DNA of 31,198 nt from Chara braunii (GCA_003427395.1 BFEA01000313.1:1487807-1519004), one strand, 5' to 3'; shown: positions 1 to 9,910, counted from the stretch's first letter. Made by a program: numbers and translations. Notes: generated from the sequence alone by a model not told the origin.

Positions 1-122
1 CACACACACTCAAGCCAACCAGCACTCAGACAGGCATGGCCACACACACACTCAAGCCAACCAGCACTCAGACAGGCACGGCCACACACACACTCAAGCC
101 AACAAGCACTCAGACAGGCATG
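1..122. repeat. 42-bp minisatellite, three copies
   Basis: Three consecutive near-identical units (1-40, 41-82, 83-122) each have a (CA)n run followed by caagccaaccagcactcaga and an aggcatgg-type end. Units differ by a few substitutions and by CA-run length. The array is cut by the left edge of the window, so the true copy number is unknown. Confidence 0.9.
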
Positions 123-557
123 CAGTCCAGCAAGCGTGCACACACAGACTTAGTAGCAAGCGGGAAACTCAGCAGGGCATTCAGTCTATGGGCAAAACTG
201 AGAAATCAGCTGTGTGTTTCGGTCCATGTTTGGACGGGTCATCACACTCTGAATGCCAGGAGCTCCATTGGAAATGGACTTAAGACTACAAAAATGAGAC
301 AAAACCTGATAGAGTTCAAACAATGTCTGCAGCTCAGAGTGTGACTGGAGCCCACATCACCCTTCCACAGCCTTTTCCAAACTGCAAGGAAATGAGAAAC
401 GCAATTAGCAATAAAGTTGAATAAACCAAATTGCAACATATCAAAGAAGACCAGATATCATTGAGCTGAAACTGAAAGCAAAATGCCAAGCGAGATCACA
501 CCAAATACGAACAGGCAAAGCATTGAAGTCTCTTGATGATGAAAACCCTTCCTTTGG

Positions 558-640
558 TCCAGTTGATGTAGCTCAGTGGTTGGAGAACCTGTTGGAAATG
601 CGCATAGTGGTATGAGGTTGCGGGTTCAAAACTCAATTGC
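558..640 (+). other. tRNA-like segment (degenerate tRNA or SINE head)
   Basis: A tRNA internal-promoter box A is visible (tagctcagtgg at 568-578), followed about 44 nt later by a box B-like gcgggttcaaaactc. The CTC/GAG D-arm pairing is present. I could not form convincing anticodon or T stems, so this is not called as a tRNA gene. A tRNA-derived SINE or pseudogene fits better. Confidence 0.35.
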
Positions 641-867
641 AGCCTTGCGCATGGACACCGACAGGGCGTTAGAATGATGCACGGCTGGACACACATCCCT
701 TTGGGCTGACGCACGGTAAGCTTATACAGACACTGCCTGCACACCACCCAAGGGTTGTCCATGGTGTTGTATGTCAGGTCTTGATACTGCGTGGGTTGCT
801 TGTGGCTTTTACTCGTGGTTGTTCTGTTGATCTCCCCAGTCTGGCATATCACACACGGGGGCCGTTT

Positions 868-934
868 GCGATTGTCGCTCAAATGGTAGAGTCTTCAGGT
901 CACATGTCATAGATCACGGGTTCGAGTCTGGCTT
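868..934 (+). other. second tRNA-like segment
   Basis: The stretch tcgctcaaatggtagagt has the D-arm pattern CTC/GAG, and acgggttcgagtctgg about 27 nt later has a box B and T-loop (TTCGA) pattern. The anticodon stem does not close and the T stem has mismatches. It is probably a decayed tRNA-derived element, about 300 bp from the one at 558-640. Confidence 0.35.
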
Positions 935-2630
935 GGGACTTTGGGGGGGTTCTTGTCCAGCTTGGCCTGCCATCTCTTCAAACGAAAACATAGTTCCCTC
1001 TACATAGTATTGCACATATCTGGCCTTCGGGCACACACATCTCTCTATACAGTTACACAGAGCACACATAGCCTTCAGGCAGACACAAACATGGCCCTAT
1101 GGGCTCATACAGACATACATAGCCTCTAGCCGCACACATATACACACAACTACGATACTGGGCTGGGGGGGTCTATCAGGTATATGAAGCGGTCTACTCA
1201 TGCATGGCTTAGCTCTAGGGTAGGTTAGGGATATAAGTCACTCCGGCTAGTCCGAGTTCCGCCTAGCCTTGGGTAAGCTAGGGGAAGGACGGTAGGATGT
1301 GTCCGCGGGCGCTGGCCTGCCTTGCTTAGGTAATCCTGCTGGGTGGACTCTCTGAATTGGGCCTGTAGAAGATTGCATGAGCCTGGCGTCCGAAGTTCCC
1401 GTACGGCAAGGTTCGTCCGCTTCTGCTTCCACTAGGGCTGGGAGGTTGGCCCAGCCTTGGTGCTTGTCACTGCTGTCTGGTCCAAGTTGCCCTCAATACT
1501 GTAGGGTGATGGTCCTGAGTGCTGGTCACACCGAGGTAGGATAGTAGGGACAGGGGGTGCGCTGGGAGTATTAATGTGGGGATGGGTAGGGTAGGTGGCC
1601 TATCCTGTCAGGACAACCATTGGCTTCCGCTACCAGCAATCACCGCGGGTCTGGTCCTTGGCCTCTACAACACCCTGGGTTTTAAGAAAAAAAATAAAAA
1701 AAATAAAAATCACCAATACAACAACAACGTGTCCCTCCTATTGGCGTCTATCCACCCAGAGGGCTGACACAAGCTCCTATCAACCTGGCCTACTATCTCT
1801 ACAACAAGTCCGCATGAAGATCAGCCCAATGTCGCCTGAAGACTCTGATCGAACAACCCGCTTCCTCAACACCAGATACGTGCTCGTCACACTGCCCTCA
1901 TCTCCTCCACCATCGCCCGCGCGTCCCTTCTTCCCCAAGGACCACCGCTACTTCACCACTCAGCTGTGGAGCGAGCAGCCTGGATATGGATGCCGCTGTC
2001 CCTCTTCTTCCCTGGCCTGGCTCCCTTGAGCGTGCGCAGTGCTGCATGCTTGCCAGCTGTGCAAGTCAGCCGGCCTTCCAGCCTTTTATTCTGGCTGGCA
2101 GACCGAGCTGCCTCTGGCCAGGCTGTGCCCTGTCCCAGTAACCTGCGCCCTGGACCCCTCCAGAATCTGCACGACACGCAACTGACTGAGCCCTGGGCCT
2201 CAGCATACCTGCGCCTGCACTGTAGCTGAAGGCGCCTGAGACAGAGAAGCGGGCAGGGCCTTTTTCCGGCGTTGTGAGGGGCTCATTCCTCTCAAAACCT
2301 TCCAGACTGTGCTTCATGGCACCCAGACAACACCCACGAATCGTCCAGAGATGAACGCATGCCATACCCTCACTGATGTGTTTACAAATGATCCCCCATC
2401 CCTTAAAGGAGAAATCAGTTCTCTCGCGAGAGGAGGTTGAAAACTAGGGGCATCCCATCCGCTTTCCGGGGGTCACGTACATTGTCGGTTACCTTGGTTG
2501 TTGTTTGGCGTTTTTGTGTTCTGCCTTTTTTCCCTTCTCACTGCATGGGTCGAGTTGGTTGTCCAGTGACTCACCCGATGTGTGTCTTTCGCAATGTGTC
2601 TTTCACAATGTGTCTTGCAGTTGTGTCTGA
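935..2630. other. intergenic, no gene recognised
   Basis: Only short ORFs on both strands, none with a recognisable domain. An A-rich patch at 1681-1713 (aaaaaaaataaaaaaaataa) could be the tail of an old retroposon, but no body can be delimited. Nothing else is supportable. Confidence 0.6.
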
Positions 2631-2636
2631 GACACT

Positions 2637-2810
2637 GCATTTTCTGAGTCTGTACTTTTGCTGGTCAAGCTCTGTTACACAGCAAAACATAACCAGGTAA
2701 GGCGCAGCCTCCGGACTGCGAACAGCAGGAGAACAGAGTAGGCACACAAAGATAGGCTTGGACTCAGCATTCAGCGGACAGACCAGCAAAAGTACAGACT
2801 CAGAAAATGC
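2637..2810. repeat. 30-bp perfect inverted repeat, 114-bp spacer
   Basis: The left arm at 2637-2666 begins gcattttctgagtctgtac. The right arm at 2781-2810 is its exact reverse complement and ends cagactcagaaaatgc. As RNA or single-stranded DNA this would fold back on itself. The right arm sits inside the short tandem repeat described next, so the inversion may have arisen by rearrangement of that repeat. Confidence 0.9.
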
Positions 2811-2882
2811 TGAAGAAGACAGGCTTGGACACAGCATTCAGCGGTCAGGCTTGGACTCCGCATTCAGCGGTCAAACTTGGTC
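2752..2882 (+). repeat. degenerate tandem repeat, gcattcagcgg core
   Basis: The phrase aggcttggactcagcattcagcgg recurs in variant form three times (about 2754, 2820 and 2848). One interval is widened by the right arm of the inverted repeat. No coding role is apparent. Confidence 0.75.
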
Positions 2883-3109
2883 TAGATGTCCGGTTTGGGT
2901 TTGATTGCTGATTGGTTTAAAGAATAAGGTCTGGCCTTTGTTTGCCGCGCATGGCTGGCAGTAGGTTCGGCGTGTGTTGTGGCCACGGCGTAGTGGGTGC
3001 TAGCCGGCGGGGATGCCTAGTGGTGGTGGGTTGATTGCAGAAAGAAATATGGCTAAGGCATTTTGAGCACCGGCGTTGGACCACTTTATATAGCATCCCG
3101 CGCGTGCCA

Positions 3110-3355
3110 GTACCAGGCTTGCGCTTAGCCCTATTGGTTACGGTACTGGACTTACACGATGGAGGTGCAGAGATCGAGACCAGCAGGCAGCGGAACGGAG
3201 CAGTGGAACAGCATGAGGGAAGCCGGGGGGTTGAGGACCCGCTGGGACTATCCCCCTCAGCTTTTGCTAATAAGCGCGCCGACGGAATAGACCTTCGGAA
3301 CTGGCCAGAGGCCAACAGCCCTTTCCTTCCCCAAAGATATCCGTTGGTGTAATTT
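3110..3355 (+). mobile_element. tRNA-derived SINE-like unit
   Basis: Box A tagccctattgg (3126-3137) matches the consensus at all but one position. Box B agatcgagacc (3171-3181) matches at nine of eleven, 33 nt downstream, which is the normal tRNA distance. The intervening ggttacggtactggactt resembles a tRNA D-arm and anticodon stem. A non-tRNA body follows, ending near a T-rich stretch at 3347-3365. The boundaries are estimates, and no target-site duplication could be assigned. Confidence 0.45.
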
Positions 3356-5984
3356 TGTATTTTTTAGATTTCCCCTGTCCTCCGGTACATCCGTAAAAAT
3401 TGGGGCAGGGGCCGCGGCTGTACTCATATGCAGATCAGTCTGCGATCTTGCTACAGGGGCTTGAGGTAGGTTGCGCCTTTGACCCGTGAGGGGTAGGAAG
3501 CTGTGCCGCTATCACTGTAGGCGTGGTAGGCCAGGGGTACCGAGGCGGGGATGTGTGGCCAGCTGAGTAGGCTGTGCACCAAGCCTGGGTATAGGGGTGA
3601 AAGAACAAAACGGACCGTCCTGTAGCCGGCCTTTTCCGAGCTGGTCGGAATAGTTGAGAAGGCCTCTGTGCTTAGGGGCTGGCGGACCAGTGGGGAAGGG
3701 AGCGCAGGAGTGGGTATACGAGGAGACTGGGGCGGGACAGCGGCTGTTAATGAGCAAGGCCTCTGCCTACTAAAGTATAACGAGGTTTGAATGTGGGCAG
3801 CAGGCGGGGTATTAGGCCCGACAAGGATCCGATGGGCTGTGCCAGAAGGCTGCCGTCCCCATGCTGTGATCCCGGTATGCTGCACATTGAAACGGGGTCG
3901 CGGGGCTTTGTGCCCACATGCATGGGTGGAGATTCTCGGTCTGTCCCAACGAGTCGGGTGTGCGGGGCAGTCCAACACCAGACGGGAGTATAAATCAGAA
4001 TGCAGTGCCGAGCCAGCCAGCTTTCCTGCGTAAGCTCTGTGGAAGCACTGCTACAGCAGCTTAGCATAGTGGTAGAGAAGGAGGTTGGATGCTGCGACGG
4101 GAAGGCTGGCCAAAGAGGAGCTTGAAGGCATGAGAGAGGGGGACGAACCTGGGCCCGAGATGGCCTAAGGTGCATTCAGACCGGTAGCGGAAATGACTGA
4201 ATCCGGGCGCGATATCACGCCAGGTGCATTCCTTGATGAGGGTAGCGGGTGAGTAGGTAGAGGGTAGAGGGAGATACTTGACCCGCTCGATTCATGGCGG
4301 AATCAAGTGAATGAGGTGGCGGGTATGGGGATTTTAGCCCCGCGCGAATCTATTGACAAAAAGGGGATCGGCCAATGAGTTAGTAAGTCAGAAGTTAGCC
4401 AGAAAATTAGCTGCGCGGGATATGGCGGAGGTGGCGAGAACGAGCGTGGCAAAGAAGGGAGAGAAGATTGCACGCCCGCTTCTTGATAGAAACGGGCGAT
4501 TGAAGGCTCGATCTTAGTGAATTTGGGGCTGGCGACCCCAAATCTGGCGCTAGAATCAGCAGGGAAGCAGTCGATGCGGAGATAAAGAGAAAGAAGGCCG
4601 CGCAAGAGCTGGCGGAGCTGGCGATGGCAGGAGTATGAACTGCAAATTTTCATTCGATTCTCGATGGGATCGAGTATGGGGATAGGCTGGTCCGGGGTTT
4701 TAGTGGTGGGCGAGTCTGATGGGAAGGTTAGATTTGAGGACTAGTGATTGGTTTTAGTTGTTAAGGGAGTAGGTGCTACGCTCGAAAAAAGGAGCGACTT
4801 CGAAACACCACGTATCCAGCCATCTTCCAACGCTAGATTCATACCAATTTTTCTCATCCTGTCGATAGAAGTAGCCCCACTCTATCTCTTCGTGTGCGGG
4901 GGGGTGCTCTCGTCGGATGGCCCTTACTGCATAGCCACGCCGGGAGTTCTATGTAAGTACCCGTCACCGTGGTGTACCTTCCTACGTTTAGTGGAAGATT
5001 CACTCGATTTTGCCCGAGCTTTCGATGGAAGTGGCATGAGCGCAGCTGAGAAAGGGAGGAGGACATGACTTACCTGCTGGATGAAGATGTGGTTGTATCA
5101 TCCCCCTCGTACATCAACTCGGTGACGACATTAACGAGACAGAGGAAGGGGAGTGCGGACAGTCGTGGGGATGGGGACTTACCTATTGGCTGATGCATTG
5201 CTCATACTATCGGTGGAAGGAGGCCTCTCTCGCACGTATGGCAGCGTTTGCGTATGACAGCTTCCTAACTCATATTCACACCGCAACTTTTTTCAAAAGT
5301 GTCTGTCCGTCACGGTGTATCTTCCTATGTCCTTCCGGAAGATTCAGTCTCATTGTGTATGTTGGCAGGCAGCTTAGTTGATACATACATAGAACCGTAG
5401 GAATGAGCGTGTCCACCTTCTAGTAGCAGATTGATTCCCACTTCCTATAAGTAGTAGATGGTGGAAGGGAATGCCATCTCAATCGCTAAGATCGCAGTTC
5501 TGAACTTCGCATGCGTGACCGTTTCGATAGTCGTACTCAGACCTTCGGCACTATCCGGTTGGGGTTACAGACGCCTCACCACCATTATACTAAGTACAAT
5601 TCATGCTTGAGTGAGATCATGGTACTGTTACTGTGTTCAGCAATTGGGAGGTCGGTCACGACAGTACATCTGTTGTAGGCCAGTGCAGGCGTCAGGAAGG
5701 GAACTGAATGAGAACAGGAATCTTGTGTGAAGTGAGGGGGGAAGGAATCTACCTACAGTGTGAGGAGTCAGATCCGGCAGCCGTTCATATGTTCAGAGCT
5801 AACCGGGGGCTATCATTGTTGCAAACCGCTGACTGCAGGAGCTAACATCGTTGAGTCGGAGGAGTTCGCTGGCCACCGTGTATCTAGGCGGTGTAGTATT
5901 GGGTATTGTTCTGCCGCGATGCGGATCTTGCTGGTTGCCTCAGCTGGGCTCCTGTACTATGTTTTCCCTGACAGCGAGCTAAGC
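3356..5984. other. intergenic, no gene recognised
   Basis: ORFs of up to about 175 aa occur on the minus strand (for example 3451-3978), but they have low-complexity composition, no domain and no neighbours in register, so I do not call them. A weak dispersed repeat is present: gtcaccgtggtgtaccttcctacg...ggaagattcact (4964-5013) recurs in variant form at 5306-5350. Confidence 0.5.
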
Positions 5985-6510
5985 TGTTTTTTTTTTGGGA
6001 ACTGCTGGCTGCGGCTGGCTGCTGTATACTGTCACTGAGAGCTACTGTCTACTGCATCTGGGCACGGACTACCACTGTTGTTGTTACGGTTGGCCGCCGT
6101 TGCTGCATGCTGGCGAACTGTTGCTGTACCTGTTGACCATGCTGCGTATTGTTGCTGGCTGCTGCTGGCCGCACGATTTGCTGCTGCATACTGTGCACAA
6201 ACAGGCTGCTACTCCCATTGATTGTGAGCAAGCCGCTGTCCGCTGATTGATCGTTGTGTGCTGCCGCCGCGCTTGTGGACTATGTAGGGACCGTGGCTGC
6301 TGTTGACTGCTGTTATTGCTGGTGGCCGCCGTTGTGCACGGCTGCTGCATCCGTGGACTGAGTACAAGCTGCGTTGTGCGGATTGCTGTTACGAGCTGCT
6401 GCTGCTGCAGACTGGACACAGACTGCTACTGTTGCTGCTGACCACCGCTGTGTGCTGCAAGTGACTACTTCTATTGCTGGTGACCGCCGCTAAGTATTGC
6501 TGCGACATCT
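5985..6510. repeat. degenerate CTG/GTT-rich low-complexity tract
   Basis: About 520 bp in which gctgctg, gttgctg, ctactg and gccgcc words are interspersed with no fixed period. On the minus strand this reads as Gln-rich ORFs (for example 6084-6419), which are a composition effect and not a supported gene. Confidence 0.6.
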
Positions 6511-7180
6511 AAGGATTGTGACAGGCTGTTGGGCGGATGCGGAGAGGTACTGAGGCTTGGGGAGGTGGTCAGGCTGGATGAGTAGGGGGTTAGTGCTGCG
6601 ATTTGGGAGGTCGCCAAGGGGTTGATTTCGGCAGTTCTACTTCAGAAGTTGAAGAAGTTGTTACATTAGCTGCCATTGCGGGGCCCTCAGGTGATTAAAG
6701 ACAACAAGGCCCTCTCTCGCGAATCTGAGCGCACCCTCCTTGGATCTGAGAGTCAAAACCTTTCTCTATCTGCCCTTCTCACTCTAAGTCTAGTCTGTTG
6801 GTTACGAGAGGAAGGCGACAGGCGGGATTGCAACCCGTAGGTCCGCACCAAGACTCTGTGGGGAGTCATCCCACTGATTGCGGGAGCTCCGCCGCAACCT
6901 AGGCGAGGTTCTGGAGGCAGGGAACCTTCATGTAAACTATCTCTATCTGTATAACCTACTACACCCATGTTTGCCTATTTCCCTGTAGTCTGATTGGCGT
7001 ATGCGTGCGTGGCCCTATGATTTTTGTTTTCTCTTCAGGGCATAACCAGACTAAGTAAAGGAACGCATGTGTAATGTCAGTTTCAACTTTTTTGTTTGAC
7101 TGAAAGCAGATTGTGGGGTTGCATCTGGGGGAAGGGTGGGAGAAAGGTAGTATTGCATGAAGCTTGATTGGGTCAACCAA
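6511..7180. other. intergenic, nothing recognised
   Basis: No domain-bearing ORF, repeat array or RNA signature was seen. It leads directly into the hairpin array. Confidence 0.5.
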
Positions 7181-7181
7181 A

Positions 7182-7920
7182 GGTTGGGCCAGTTCCATAA
7201 GTTTGGGAAGGCCCAGTGCTATGTTTTATTTTGAATTGCTTGGAGGACCAGACATGTTCCATAAGTTTGGGTGGTCTGGTTGCTCTGACTTGTGAGGGCT
7301 GAATGTGATTGCCTTTTCAGGGACCAAGCATGTTCCATAAGTTTGGGTGGCCTGGTCGCCCTGTTTACTTTGGGTTTTTGCCAGTTTCTTTAGTTCCTGA
7401 ACGAGGAGGTCTGAGCATGTTCCATAAGTTTGGGTGGCTCAGCCTCTTCCTACTTTGGCTTTTGGGAGAAATGAATCAGGCTGAGGACCAAGACATGTTC
7501 CATAAGTTTGGGTGGTCTTGGTCCAACGCCTCGCACATGCTGGAACCTGAAGGTTATAACTTGGCTATACCCTATTATTATATTATGTATGAACAGGCTA
7601 GTCAGACAGGGTTCCATAAGTTTGGGTGGTCTGACCATAGCCTATCACCAACTGCAGAGAGTATTAATTAAGAATAAAATTTGTGGTACGAAGGGGCAGA
7701 CTGAGTCTTGAGTTGAAGATGATCGGCTCAGTTATATGCTACCGCAAAAGATTAAGTGCAGACAATTATATAAATTCTGGATACTTAAACAGTTCAGGGC
7801 GGCTAGGGTGGCCTAGTCACATGCCCAAAGAAGAGAAAAGTTGTGCTGCCCTTTGTTTGTGTATACTTCATGGTTGGGCTAGACATGTTCCATAAGTTTG
7901 GGTGGTCTAGCTTTATGCCC
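7182..7920 (+). repeat. constant-loop, variable-stem hairpin array (7 copies)
   Basis: Seven loci share the loop atgttccataagtttgggtg (H1 and H6 are slight variants), and each is closed by a different but self-complementary stem. H1 7185-7215 tgggcc/ggccca. H2 7247-7280 accagac/gtctggt. H3 7322-7357 gaccaagc/gcctggtc with one A-C mismatch and further caggg/ccctg pairing outside. H4 7411-7442 ctgagc/gctcag, extended by gagg/cctc. H5 7485-7524 ggaccaagac/gtcttggtcc, 10 bp perfect. H6 7601-7635 gtcagac/gtctgac, extended by aggcta/tagcct. H7 7878-7911 gctagac/gtctagc. Inside the loop, tcca/tggg can pair around taagtt. Stem sequence changes while pairing is kept, which is the signature of selected structure or of a structure-generating mechanism. 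Spacing of H2-H6 is about 76-115 bp. I know of no named family with this form. Confidence 0.9.
7797..7826 (+). repeat. loop-less relative of the hairpin array
   Basis: Here ggctagg-gtgg-cctagtc forms a 5-7 bp stem with only four loop bases, bracketed by gggc/gccc. It matches hairpin H7 with most of the constant loop missing: both read ggctag...ggtgg(c/t)ctag and have an atgccc downstream. It is either a loop deletion or an unfilled ancestral site. Confidence 0.65.
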
Positions 7921-8030
7921 TATGTAAGCTGGGTATAAAGGGATAAATCATTGAAAGACTAAGAACTATTGTCTGCTAAGTTGACTTGGGGATGGTGAGA
8001 GTACTTACCTTTGTGGTTTGGTCTGCATGT

Positions 8031-8055
8031 GACTAAGTGATGCCACTACTTAGTC
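8031..8055 (+). repeat. 8-bp perfect hairpin
   Basis: gactaagt (8031-8038) pairs perfectly with acttagtc (8048-8055) around a 9-nt loop, between the constant-loop array and the five-unit array. Confidence 0.8.
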
Positions 8056-8202
8056 TGAGTTTCAGTTGATAGGTAGTTGCTTTAGTTGCTCGCCACGTGC
8101 TAGAGCCATAGGAGTTAAGTTTCAATTCCTGCATTTTCAGAGTTAAACTTATTTTACTTGGATCAGTTTCTGCATTTTCTGGGATCTTTTGTTATACTTT
8201 GG

Positions 8203-8775
8203 TCTTGTATAAATCTTGGGAAGCCACTTTTCCTACGGGAAGCGCTGCTGAAATTTCTACAAAACCAAGGAGTTAGTCAAACTTTGTCTTCTTCAGGATC
8301 CAGTTCTTGTTGACTTTCTGACTTAGTAAGAATCTGGAAAGCCTCCTTTTCTAAAGGAAGTGCTGCCCAAATTTTTACTAATTTAGGGAGTTAGACAAAA
8401 TTGGGCCTTGAAGAGTCAGAGTCTTTTCAGATTATACACTTAGCTTTGTATAAATCTTGGAATAGCACTTTCTCTACGGGAAGCGCTGCCGAAATTTCTA
8501 CAAATCTAAGAAGTTAGTTAAATTTCGTCGAAATTAAACTCAGATGTTATGTTTGAGCTCATATCTGACCTAGTATAAATATGGGAAGTCTCCTTTTCTA
8601 AAGGGAGTGTTGTCCAAATTTTTACTAGTTCAGGGAGTTAGACAAAATCTGACTTTGCGGAGTCAAGGACTGTTTATGTTTTCATATTCGAGTTGATATA
8701 AGTTCTGAAAAGACACTTTTCCTACGGGAAGCGCTGCCGAAATTTTCCGAGTTTAGAGGAGTTAGATTATATTTG
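8203..8775 (+). repeat. five-unit structured tandem array, alternating A/B types
   Basis: Five units of 118-124 bp, measured at the shared agYgYtgY word (8241, 8359, 8482, 8606, 8730). Units 1, 3 and 5 (type A) carry cctacgggaagcgctgc; in units 1 and 5, ttcc/ggaa closes a tacg tetraloop (a UNCG-type loop as RNA). Units 2 and 4 (type B) carry ccttttctaaagg, a different 6-7 bp stem at the same place. All units continue with aaattt, a ctac or ttac word, and then gagttag. A second, outer stem pairs the unit start with this downstream word, for example ttagtaagaat with atttttactaa in unit 2, one pair being G-T. The unit of amplification was probably an A+B dimer of about 245 bp. There is no ORF across the array. 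Confidence 0.85.
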
Positions 8776-9444
8776 ACAGGTGGCAATTCTGGGAGATCCA
8801 CTCCGTATAGGGGGGATTATGCCAAGATCTACCTTTACTTTGACACCTACTTAGAGGTAGGTTTAGGCCTAGTTAGTTAGGGTGATTTGGGTGAGGTCGT
8901 GATATGGAAATTATTCTCCATGAACTTATAGACTTAGCTTGAGGATTGACCTGTTTTGTGTTTCAAGTCTTCTTCAACGAGTCGATTCAGGATTTTGGAC
9001 TAGATTCAGCTTTGATCCCACGAGGATCACCTTCTGTTATCACTGATAACAGGTCGGTTGCCGATTCGTCGGTTTACGACTCAATTCCAACTCACCCTCA
9101 ATACTCAACCTAAAAGGCTTTAGCCCTGGTGATTTTATTGTTTTATTAAGGTTTCACCCGGACTTTTATTGAATGGCAATTTAACAAAGGTACTGAGTAT
9201 TTAATTATGGTTGGTTGGATAGGAGGTTGGGGCTTGCATGGCTAAAGCAAGGGGTATGAGTATAGAGAATGATTGGGGTTGACTCCGTGTAGTGCGTGGA
9301 CTTTGTTTGGCTCTTTGATGTGATTGCATGTATGTTCTGTGGTTCGGATTTCGGATTTGACTGCCTGCGATCACTCATATACATATGGTTGTGAGGAGCC
9401 CCACTGTGATTGTGAGAAGTGATCGTCACATACCTATCTCCCTT
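8776..9444. other. gene-free stretch with several short perfect hairpins
   Basis: No ORF of note. Short palindromes are frequent: acctac/gtaggt (8845-8862), gatcc/ggatc (9014-9028), ctgttatc/gataacag with a 3-nt loop (9034-9052), and gtcg/cgac (about 9068-9080). They continue the structural character of the preceding arrays. Confidence 0.6.
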
Positions 9445-9464
9445 GTATATATATATATCGTCAC

Positions 9465-9501
<37 letters not shown>

Positions 9502-9504
9502 TAT
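9445..9504. repeat. (TA)n / (A)n / (TA)n microsatellite
   Basis: Alternating TA from 9445-9458, then cgtcac, an A run of about 16 at 9464-9479, and TA again to 9504. Such tracts are prone to assembly error. Confidence 0.95.
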
Positions 9505-9783
9505 GGGTACCTATGTTGGAAGTTCGCGTGGCCCAAGGGTCCCGCATATTAAGGGCTAAATAGGGATTAAGGTCGAGAAAAGGCAGAAAAGACCCCTCCA
9601 CTGGATTGTATGCTTTTTGATAATCTCTTAGTCGGACATTGGTCCTGGGCTGGGATTCAAGGTCCTTGTCGAGGACATCCCAAGCCCTAGACTCTGCAGG
9701 GAAGAAATTTTCCCCCGCGCAGAGCCTATTTGCCTTGCCTGCCGAGACACTCAAGCCAAAGGCCTGAGGTCTCGCGGCGGCCA

Positions 9784-9834
9784 CACGGCTATTCCTTCAG
9801 CCGTGCAATATCGTGAGGGGGTAGACCCTCACGA
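9784..9834 (+). repeat. two adjacent perfect hairpins
   Basis: cacggct/agccgtg (9784-9790 and 9799-9805, 8-nt loop) is followed after 5 nt by tcgtgaggg/ccctcacga (9811-9819 and 9826-9834, 6-nt loop). The second has nine perfect pairs. No T run follows on either side, so this is not a simple terminator. Confidence 0.8.
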
Positions 9835-9910
9835 CACTTCGAGTCTGACACTTGAGTGTCATAAGCAGTACTTGGATCCACGAGGGACCGCTTGGTCATG
9901 AGCAGTACAT

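Noticed and set aside
868-934. Functional tRNA gene
   Set aside because: Anticodon and T stems do not close and no acceptor stem could be formed; kept only as a tRNA-like remnant.
3451-3978. 175-codon minus-strand ORF and the overlapping 3747-4175 ORF
   Set aside because: Pro/Ser/His-rich composition, overlapping ORFs in other frames, no domain and no support from neighbours.
4055-4095. tRNA-like box A (tagcatagtgg at 4062-4072) with a box B-like ggttggatgct
   Set aside because: The two boxes are only about 10 nt apart, too close for a tRNA or SINE promoter.
7182-7920. CRISPR array
   Set aside because: The constant part is a hairpin loop, the varying parts are self-complementary arms, intervals are irregular (64-276 bp), and the setting is eukaryotic without cas genes.
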